NCBI GenBank assembly: GCA_003586115.2
Contig: QVOM02000001.1
Location: forward strand, 18,303,291-18,367,290
Direction: 5' to 3'
DNA: 64,000 nucleotides
Source: Salvator merianae
Taxonomy: Eukaryota; Chordata; Lepidosauria; Squamata; Teiidae
Position 1 is the first letter of the stretch; each line of letters starts with the position of its first letter. Below are positions 54,591 through 64,000 of this stretch, piece after piece. The translations under genes and the position numbers were made by a program. The notes beneath the pieces are model-generated. The model ran no database searches. It was not told where the DNA came from and saw nothing but the letters and a program-made list of their open reading frames with translations.

Positions 54591-55060
54591 CATAGAATCA
54601 GAGAGTTGGAAGGGACCTCCAGAGTCATCGAGCCAACCCCCTACTCAATGCAGGATTCACTAAACCATCCCAGACAAATGTCTGTCCAGCCTCTCCTTAA
54701 AGACCTCCAGTGAAGGATTGCTCACTACCACCTGTGGAAACCTGTTCCATTGACTGATAGCCCTTTCTGTCAGAAAGTTTTTTCTAATATTTAGTCTGTA
54801 TCTACTCCCTTCAAGTTTCATCCATTGTTTCTAGTCCTTCCTTCTTGTGTAAGTGAGAATAGGGCCAATCTCTCTGCACTGTGACAGTCCTTCAGATACT
54901 TGAAAACAGCTATCATGTCACCTCTCAGTCTTTTCTTCTATAAGCTAAACATTCCTAGATCCTTTAACCATTCCTCATAGGACATGGTTTGCAGACCACT
55001 CACCATTTTGGTAGCCCTCCTCTGAACTTATTCTAGTTTGTCAATGTCTTTTTTAAATTT
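54591..55060 (-). mobile_element. CR1-type LINE 3' end, antisense
   Basis: Plus-strand text catagaatcagagagttgga, agggacctccagag, ggaaacctgttccattgac, tatcatgtcacctctcagtc, ccattcctcataggacatgg and gtagccctcctctgaactta is the classic reverse complement of a CR1 3' terminus. Confidence 0.88.
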
Positions 55061-55909
55061 CTTCCATGCCTTATGAGAAGAGATGCCCATTCTTCTCTTA
55101 AAACTTTCATACGCTCTAGAAAACCCTGCAGAGCTGATCTGAGGATGCCAAATGACTTCAGTTGACCTATTCCTTCAGAATCCTTGCTAAGGTACTGAAG
55201 GAGATACATGCAATTCAAGACGGTTCCCATCTCTGTCCCTGGGGCAGCTATAGCAGGTCTGGCTTTCTTCTGCAACATTCTTGGTGATGACTCACGCATG
55301 TACCTCATCCACATTCTATCACGTGATCTGATTTTTTCAATATGCATTAGCAGGGCCAATTGATAGGACACACAGAGAGAGGCTTTTTGTTATTGTGATC
55401 TGTTGTTGGATCTTTGGGTGAAGGGCAAGCTAGAAATTGTGGTGGGGCTTGAGAAATTCCATTTCAAATTTCCTCTAAGCCATAGAGCACCCTGGATAGA
55501 CTTATAACAAAACATTTTTTTCTAACAGACTTCAGGTAGAAGTGTGGCACCACCATTACATAAATGTATTTTCTTTTCTTCTTTTACTAGTATTGTCTTG
55601 CTTTTCACAGCCCATGTCATGACATTATCGTACATAGGACTGGCCCAAGTAGTTGTCTCAAGCAAATGATGCTAGGTGTAAAAGCAAATAGCTGGAAAAT
55701 AAGAGTTTGTTGCCAGGTGCTCTATCCTCTCTATATTAGCCTATTGACCATCAGGAGTGATACAGGACTCATCCTGTTTCCACTGTTGAAAGAATATTAA
55801 CTGCCAGCCTTGGCAGCTTCCCTTCATGAAATTAAGGAGGAGCATCTTGTTGTTCTCAGGTAGTTAAAACTAAATGGACAGGTTGATGAAACACAAATTC
55901 CCATCATTA

Positions 55910-56407
55910 CAGTCATATCTTGGCACTCATCGTTAATTGGTTCCGGGAGGCGCGATAGGTACCAAAGACACATTGAGTACCAAACAAATTTTTCCCATAA
56001 GGAATAATGTAAATAAATTTAATGTGTTCCCAAACCAAAGACAATGCACATTTTAAGGCAATATGTAAAAAGATAGGATTGTATATCATTACTTTACATG
56101 AGAAGTAAACCTAAAAGTTAATAAATACCTGTACAGTACCTAGATTAAATACACAAAATGACCACAGAAGCCATGATAAGACCACAGGGGGATGTGCACA
56201 GGGCAAGAGCTACCGCGTGACTAACACGCGACCCTTTGTTTCAACTGGAAAGGGTAGCGAGTCACGAGGCAACCTGCACCGACAAGTTCTAGGTTGTGCA
56301 TTGAGTACCAAACAAATGATGAGTACTAAGACAAAATTTTCACATCAAAATGCATTGAGTACCAAATTTGATTAGTCTCAAGGCAGTTGAGTACCAAGGT
56401 ACCACTG
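55910..56407. mobile_element. Tc1/mariner- or pogo-like non-autonomous element
   Basis: The left end cagtcatatcttggcactca and the reverse complement of the right end, cagtggtaccttggtactca, match at most positions. The motif attgagtaccaaa recurs internally at about 55973, 56301 and 56354. The left flank is TA; the right is TG, a probable mutated TA. No transposase frame. Confidence 0.65.
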
Positions 56408-59400
56408 TGCTTGCCGTTGGTCAGATTGGCTGGGGCTCATGCAGGTTGCCATTCAGGAACACTGTGAGGAGGGACACCATTTGGCCACTCCAGGATGGAA
56501 GTCTACAGAAGCATTCTGTCTAATCTGCACACAAGGTGACCCATAGCATTCTTGGGCTTAGTGTGGGGGTCTAAAAAATTCAAGGTGAATAAAAGAGGTG
56601 CAGCTCCTGCACATGGACCAAAGCCTATTGGAGGGGAAGGGAGGGGAAGGGAGGGGAGAGTAGCAGATGTCATCATTCACCCATGCTTTTTTCCCCTTTA
56701 AATGCTGATACAAAATGGACCCCCACGAAAATAAATCCTTCCATTGGACAAAATAACTTCTTTCTCTGCTGACAGGAGCAATAAGCTCCTATCCTTTGAG
56801 TGGAAAAGACTTCAGACCTACTTGCCACATGACTTCTTTTACTCTGACTGCCAAAGTTGATGGCCACTCCATTACAACGCCTCGTGAGGAGTCTATAGCC
56901 ATCCATTTAGCTCAAAATGACTGCCCCCAGTGCCCGACTCCACTTCCAATTTCATCTTGTTTCAAAATGTGTCCAGTTTCATTTGTGAAATTTGACTTCT
57001 TTTGTTGGGAAATATTTTTAAAGCACCATGGCCTCTGGTCAGCGCATTAAATACGTTCAGCTGACAGTACAAAAGCTACCAGTTGGGTTAATGCAGCTGT
57101 CTCTCTTGCTTGGGGGAGAAACTGTTGATTTACGCTCAAAAGAGTAATGTGGCAAAATGACAGTGGAGGAAGCAGGCATTGACTACTATATGCACTTAGA
57201 GCATCATGAGTTCTGCCCCAAATTCTGTACATTATTCTCTAGCAAAGAAAAGTTCCTCTGACAGGCTTAGATCTCCACTTTAAGTTGACTGCCTGGGGCT
57301 GACAATGTTCTCTTTTTTGGATGTTATGTAAGAAAGGAGCAGTCAGTGTGCATAGGACCCTGGCACCCACACCCACATTTATTCCCTCTCCCAAACCTCC
57401 TGGAGGTTCACTTCTGGGCTAACCCTCAAAAACAGAGATTCAGAACTGGGAGGGTGGAGAGAGGAGGAAATGGAGATATCATACATGACAACACTGATTT
57501 CCTAGTGCTGTGTCTACACAAGAAAAAAAATGCCATAGTGCACAAGAAATATGTGATTTCAAGCCTACATCTTTAAGCCTGGATCAAAATAACAATCAAT
57601 TTTCAAGATATTCAGGTTCCACTCGCCAAATTCTTAACTGCAAAAGGTTCTCAAACTTCCTCTTTCATGGCATGCAAACAGAAGGGACAGTGATGGAGTA
57701 ATTCTTCATGATTCACATATTCTTCAAATGTAGGAAGTCATTCCTTCTCTGTCTCCTACAAGAAGAATCCTGCACTGTGAAATCCTATGAGGGTGACATT
57801 CTGGTTGTGATAAGACATGCTTAAAGGGGTGTCCCTGGGAGACTGGGAGTTGGGGATGCTGACATTTTACCCCTGCTTGCACCTTACCCTGTCCTGAAGC
57901 CTGGGAACTGTCACTTTTTCCTCATACACCAAGGGTAACTCTTATTTTGGTTGAAGTGGGCAGGAAGTTACAGAGGCACATGTAGCCAATCGCAGCTTGG
58001 AAACAGCTGCTATGAGCGACCAGTCAGGGCCATGGAAAGCCAGGCATAGGATTGGCCAATCAGTGAGTAGCACTTGTCATCAAGGGAAGGCATTGCCAGA
58101 CTCAAAAACAAAGAAAAAGTATGAAGAAATGAGGTAGATTTTTGAATGTTCTGCAATTAATTTGTTTGATGCACTTTTTTGGTGTGTGTCTACAGATGAG
58201 GCAATCCCTGGTAAAGAGGCAGCCAAAAAAGTTGCGCCTGATTGCATCCTCAGTCTTCCTTTGCTGCACTTTCTAAGCGGGAACTGTTCCCCTTCTACAT
58301 TCCAAAGGACCAAGGCATTTTCAGAAGAGGCGAATAAGTGCATCCTCTAATAAATTTTACAGTAAACAAGCTCTTTGAGAATAAGTACATCCATGCCCAT
58401 CCCTGCTTCTCAGGCCTGATTCACATAAGCTTCCCTCAACTGACTTCTCAGTACTGAAGCAGAGTAAAGACTGTTCCACAAGGCAAGGTATTTTGATGCC
58501 TCAAGCTGATTATTCAAATAACATGGCTCTCCCGCCCAGTGAAACTATGGTGAAGGCCTAACTTCAGGGTTGAAAATTTCAGCATCCATCTCAAGGTCTG
58601 CACTTCACTAGGGTGCTGAGTGCCTACCCTAAGAGTCCCTCTCGGTTGCTCCCTGTAGTTTGCTCCTCATCAAATAAGTGGGCAATGATAGAACTGAAGA
58701 GGAAGAAGAGAAAAAGAAGTCGATGTTTGCATCCTATCTTCCTCTACCCAGTAGTACAATTGGACCCAATGAGGACAGGCAACTGTACAAGTAAAAGCGT
58801 CTCTGATGATTTGGCCTGAAGAAGTGAGCATGGGCAGACTTCCTAAAGGCAGTTAATGGAGACAGAAAGGTCAGTTCTGCCTTCAGCACTAGCCTAGCAT
58901 TGCAAGGTAGCTGTCTGCCACTTGTGTCCATTGCAGAGGGGATTGGCTTTTCACAAAGTAAAATCCCTCACAATACGCAGCCATTTTATAAACGGCTAGT
59001 AGCACAGATAGGCAAGGTTCAAATGGTGAATTTCGCCACAGCTCCTGCTGCTTGACACAAATTAGAAAAACGCTTTATGGAAAGAAATCCATGGAAAACA
59101 GTTCATGATGGGATGAACTCCCCAAACAAATCAGAAACCGATTTCCAATCAACACACTATACACAGTAATATGAAATGCCTTTTTCCTATGCAGGGCCGT
59201 AGTTCTCTATTGTCACCAGGGGAATAATTATCCTCTCAGCTACAACCTACAAGCCAACAGGAAAAAAAGTAGCCCATTTCTAGCTCATCTTTCCTGGACT
59301 GCTGGCAGTTCTCATAAATTAAACAGCCCAAGCAGAGCTATAAAAATGCTGGCTCAGCAAACGATGGAATGTACGTTTGATTGAGGAAACTCTGCTCAAC

Positions 59401-60624
59401 AAGTTGCTGTCTGGTTCTGCCAGGAATGCTACATGAAGTGACCTATCTGTGCCCATACAATCACAATTTAAGAGCTAAAATTCCATGCTAGTCTTTCACG
59501 CTGCTTCCAGCTCCAGGCCTACAGGCGTCTCCAAGACGCCTGCCACTCAGGCAAACAGGCAATCTACTTATTTAGAGTTGTAGGAGTGCGTTCAGCAATA
59601 AACTGCTGCAGAGTCTGCTTCACTTTGCTGAGCAAAAGTAGGTGATGGAACCGACTGTGGATTCGTATCCTCTTTTTAAAATTTGGGCTCATCAGCTAAG
59701 CATCGGACTAAAATTCTAATAGGTGCAGTACTGCCTTTTGGGTGTTGTGAATCTGTTCTGAGTTTCATTAAGATAACGGGTGGATCTGTAGTTTAATAAA
59801 TACAACAAAATAAAAATAGGCCACCTCTGCTTCCTAGCATTTTAAGGGAGGATGAAATGTTTCTGACTCTGTCCACTCTTGTATAATCAACAGTGTTATC
59901 AAGTTCTGACATTGTATTCTCTTTCCTGCTGAACTAACAACTCCCATAATTCCTTGCAGGGTAAAGGTGATGGAACTTCAGCAGTGCTGCTGCTGGACTG
60001 GGAGTCTATAGTACCACTGAAATTTGGCCATAACAGAGATAGGTATTTAAGAATTATACATTTGCAGGCAGTCGCCTTTTCCATATATATTTTTTTTACA
60101 AACAATGCCTAGCATTTGCACCTTCAGTGCCATCTGCACCTTCAGTGTTGGCGAAAAGCAGTCCTACACGATAATTTCTTGACTCTGCGGACATAACTGT
60201 TTGCTTTGTTTCCATCAAGGCTTTGGCCTGAAAGGAAAGATTGGCAACAAAATGAGAGGAATGGGCAATCCTTTTTATTTCTTTTTTTTTTGCAGTCTCT
60301 AAGGCCTTCTGCAGAGCTACACAAACCTCTCTTTTACATTGCCAGTTTAATGATATTAAATCTCTCTGTAAGCCAGGAAAAATTGGTTAGGACTGCCACA
60401 ATGCTCCTTGTAAACTGCGCTGCCTCAGTAACCAGCCCTTTGCATTTCCCCAGTTCTTGCCAATCTGCAAACCTTTTGAAAATGGCAAGTGATAGCAAAA
60501 CTAATCAGACATATTTTATACCATTCAGCTTCATATTCTCATTAAAGAATTTGTGTCTTTCATTGTGTTGCCATTATGCAAGTTTCACTTGCCTCACAGA
60601 TGCCCCTCCCCCTTTATTTACTTA

Positions 60625-61095
60625 TTTTTTCAATATTTATATTCCACCCTTCACCCAAAGGGATAAAATCCCCAAAGAGTAAAACATACTTAAAATATAG
60701 CCCGTCCGCTCTGGCAGGATAACATTCAGAGGAAGCTAACATCAAAAGCTAAGATGAAGAGATATGTTTTAACCAGATGCCAAAAAGCATATAACATTGG
60801 CACCTGACATATCTCTGCAGGGAGGCTGCTCCAAACCCTGGGGCCACCACAGAAAAGGTCCTCTTGTAAATCATCACTCCTCACACTTCTGAAGATGATG
60901 GAAAGACAAGAAGGGCCTCATCTTGTGATCTTAATACTCAGGCAAGCTTGTATGGGAAAAGGTGCTCCTCCAGACAATGGATGCCTAAGCCATTTAGGAC
61001 TTTAACATCAACACCTTGAGCCAGACTTGGTAGCAAAGAGGTAACCAGTGCAGATCTTTCAGGACCAGCATGATGCACACCTGGCCAGAAACTCT
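60625..61095. repeat. Old LINE-like repeat (L2/CR1 type)
   Basis: It contains tatttatattccaccctt, gcagggaggctgctccaaac, cctggggccaccacagaaaa, aagccatttaggactttaa and aaccagtgcagatctttcag, in the order of a common squamate repeat. A fragment of the same family (ctatttagggctttacaggt) lies near 21112. Confidence 0.55.
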
Positions 61096-62389
61096 CATCA
61101 AAGGTCAAGGCACACCATCTTCAAGGGCAGCCCCATATAGAGCACTTTATATCACGAAACTGACATGAAATCTCATATACTTTGTGTGCAAGATCCAGAA
61201 GCAAGATTAGAGCCCTATAAGCTATGCAAAGAGTACTGAGTATTGGGCTGCACGTAGGATCACTGTGTACTGTTTGCTTAAGTTTGGGGACGCCCTATAT
61301 GATTGGTCTACACTCTTTGATCCCAGACTGGGAACACTTGCAGGAAGTGTGACTACCGCATCTGTGCATGCCCTTCCAATAATGTCTACAAATCCGAGGT
61401 TTTCCCCACTCAGCAACCCCATCTTCTGATCAGGGAACTCTGCTTCGGGTGGTTTATTTCCTACTTATTCATGGAGACCAAAATGCAGTGCATTCTATTG
61501 CTACTTTTCCACCTATTCCCAAGTTTGAAGGGAAGAGAGAAGCCCAGAGGCTTTGCCACATCTCCAATGAAGCCCCAAGCGGAGGTTTTTCCCACAAGAC
61601 CCATCCAGAGCCCAGGTGCTTGCTAATCGTCAGCCTCTGACTCACCGGCAGGCAGGGAGCTGAGCACATTCCACACCCTCTGCCAGGGGCTTGGCGCACA
61701 CATTCCAGTCAATTATATACAATGATGAGAGCCGACAGCCGCTAGTTGCCAGTTGCAAAAGCTCAGAAGTGCGATCTGGTGCCAGAGCGCCCAAAACAAA
61801 GTGCATTACTAATAAATCTCCCCGCCCTCCCCCTGTTTCCACCGAGCCTGCTGTATACTGATTCAGTGAGGCTGGTGGCTTTTTGAAATGCCAATCAGAG
61901 AGGATCAAAGAGAAAGCTGGAGAAGTCATTTTACACCCTTATAATTCCTCCTGATTAACACATCTGCTCAAAGAGAGGTTTACGACTGAGGAAAGAGACA
62001 GAAAGAAAAAGAGGAGATGGAATCAGGGCATCAAAGGAAGACTGGCGCATGCAGACAGCCTGAGCACTGAGCTGGAGAGGAAGCTGGAATCATGTCATCC
62101 TTAATGTTGCGTCTGGGCTTCAGACACCCTCTTCCTCGAAGTGTTAAGTGGACTGCCCCAGCCCCCAACACTGCTACAGGTAGCCACAGCTGACAAATCC
62201 AAAGGAGTGTGGGAGCCTAAAAATGATTACAGAACACTCTATACTTGTATCTGCCCAACAGTACAAGCCAATGGGGGGAGGGGGGAATTAAACAACTCAA
62301 GATCCATAGGTCTGGGTTCTATTAGGACTAGCATGGTGTCCACTGCACTGATCTAGAACCAGGGAGACAATGATTCACACCTTTACTTA

Positions 62390-62506
62390 GGGTGTATTCA
62401 GACATCACTTACTTATTCTGCTATATTTGGATATTCCAGAAGATCTATGCTTTATTCAGGAATATCTAAATATAACAGAATAAATAAGCAATGTCTGGAT
62501 GCAGCC
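62390..62506. mobile_element. PIF/Harbinger-like MITE with TTA target duplication
   Basis: Arms of 48 bases (gggtgtattcagacatcact... and, inverted, ggctgcatccagacattgct...) match at about 40 of 48 positions around a 21-base loop. TTA flanks both ends (62387-62389 and 62507-62509). TTA duplication with GG ends is typical of PIF/Harbinger. Confidence 0.75.
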
Positions 62507-64000
62507 TTAGTCATGGAAACTCACTGCATCAATCATAGCTTTTCATCCCAACCTACCTTGCAGGGTTGCTGCTAGGCCAAAATGGAGAGAAGAAGACGAT
62601 TTACTACATTGAGCTCTTTGGAAGAAAGTTAGAATAGTAATGCAAAAATAAATCCAATCAGATGAAACTGATACTTAAGAAACAGGTTTCCTAGTGAAAA
62701 AGGCTTATAAGGAGGCTTGCAGCACTAAGGCAAAGGAGGGGACAGGGGAATTCATAGATCTCTGTCCCTTTTTTAGGTGTCTTCCAAAGTTGCACTAAGT
62801 AGACTTCCAAATAATTATAAATGCAACAAGCATGCATATTATCCATATATTCTCATCACAGGGATCTATGATAAGCTTCTGTTCTCAATTTAATTCATCT
62901 TTTGTGGCACACCTCATTTTATCCCTGGCATACTGGGAAGGACGAGAGCTGTGCTCTGCTGCTTCAGGCAGCCTGAAGCAAAGGTGGAATACACAGTGAA
63001 AATAACGTAATGCTTGATATGGTCTTGCTGGGTAAAGATCTCCCCACATTTCTTCCACAGCTATCTGTAAATCCAATGATCCTTAGCACCCTCTCTTTTC
63101 ATGGCACACTGACTGTTGTCTTCTCCAGGATCAATCCAGCATCCAGATAATGAGAACCATGGCTTGAGTTGTGGTTTCATTTTGGGAAATATCTGGTCAT
63201 AATTCACCATGCCAGTCAGACAAGTTGGTAAGTGGGAAAGAGTAATCTTCCCATCAATAGTATCATTCTATCCTGCACACTGAAAGCTACTTGTGGAGGT
63301 GGGAGTAGGACACTGGTCAACTTGCCCTTGGTGATCCCACACATTACAACTATGTTCAGTGTGTGGGTCTTCTTTAATCCTTGCAGGCCCTATTTCTCTC
63401 TATATAATACTTTAAATGTATAATCCCTGCTACATACTCACTTAAGAGGTAGACTGCCTGCTGTTTAGCTAGTAAAAACTGAGAGGCAGAAAAACTTGCC
63501 TTCAGACATGTGATGTGGCCATGAGAGGTGTTTCCCTTGAGAGCCAGATCCCTTCAGGTGCAAGTTCAACTAACTGTGTCCTGGGTTCGCCGATTCTCAC
63601 AGAGGGAGTCTCAGGATGTCACAGTGAAGGAGCCTCATGAATGACATCATAGTAAGTAAGGCAGAGTCATGATGCAACAAGCAATGCTGACGTAGATATT
63701 TGCATAGCAGTGCCTGAGCAAGTGTCATTTTTTCTCCTTCCTCTTGCAGTTTTATTAAGGAGAGTCCTGGGAAATTATAGACATCTCAGCTGAACATCTG
63801 TCCCAGGGAAGAAGTCATTATTAAAGTTAAAATTACCAAACATTTAGAAGTATAGGCCTTGGTCAAGGATATCCAACTTGCCTTCTGGACAGGAAGGTCC
63901 TGTCTGACTAATCTTCTAGATTTTTTCGAGAGTATCAATAGACATGTGGATAAAACCGATCCAGGAAATACTGACTGCTTGGATTTTCAAAGAGCTTTAG

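Larger units (their letters stand above)
48150..64000 (-). other. AGAP2 intron 1 and/or 5' flank, no exon found
   Basis: I looked on the minus strand for a phase-1-ending exon encoding the short-isoform N-terminus and found none. Recognised contents: MIR-like SINE (48205-48370), tRNA-SINE (50190-50405), antisense CR1 3' end (54591-55060), mariner-like element (55910-56407), old LINE-like segment (60625-61095) and a Harbinger-like MITE (62390-62506). 51000-54500 and 57000-60600 hold no structure I can assign beyond short C- or T-rich runs. Confidence 0.7.

Noticed and set aside
55033..55371. 112-codon minus-strand open frame next to the CR1 fragment
   Set aside because: I could not match it to CR1 proteins or any host family; length is within chance expectation, so no gene is called.
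60206..60682. 158-codon plus-strand open frame
   Set aside because: Hydrophobic but without family resemblance; it runs into an old repeat tail at its end.

Overview
This window looks like a squamate reptile genome (lizard or snake). The repeats point that way: a tRNA-derived SINE with an ACAACA-type tail (Sauria SINE type), two decayed BovB/RTE LINE copies, CR1-type LINE 3' ends and many short inverted-repeat DNA elements. Exons are short and split by large introns with conserved GT-AG borders. A 38-base run of N marks an assembly gap.

The one gene I can name is AGAP2 (PIKE, a dual GTPase-like/ArfGAP protein) on the minus strand. Seventeen coding exons run from 48149 down to the stop codon at 7004-7006 and join in frame without a break (2294 nt; a split codon, then 763 residues and a stop). 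They encode, in order, the Ras-like GLD domain, a split PH domain with a basic insert, the ArfGAP zinc finger with its arginine finger, two ankyrin repeats and the AGAP2-type C-terminus. The first coding exon of the short isoform (about 55-60 residues in mammals) was not found and probably lies beyond 64000. A possible alternative first exon (17460-17727) sits inside the gene, in splice phase with the exon that opens the second half of the PH domain.

Layout: 1-5076 is mostly unassigned flank, with one weakly supported plus-strand exon (185-344) and a 157-base pyrimidine tract. 5077-7003 is the likely AGAP2 3' UTR. 7004-48149 is the AGAP2 body. 48150-64000 is intron 1 or 5' flank, with repeats but no recognisable exon.

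The most informative non-genic structure is the set of nested transposons in the 32-43 kb introns. A 116-bp hAT-like element interrupts one BovB copy, with 8-bp target duplications and an empty site in the neighbouring BovB copy. A 1.34-kb solo LTR with 4-bp duplications interrupts the second BovB. A 577-bp CpG-rich inverted-repeat element interrupts a CR1 tail, with a 5-bp duplication and an uninterrupted CR1 paralogue 3 kb away. I saw no CRISPR array, bacterial gene or convincing RNA gene. I did not find an unequivocal new biological system; the best candidates for novelty are the CpG-rich element, the internal alternative first exon, and palindromic elements carrying consensus splice-donor motifs at their ends.
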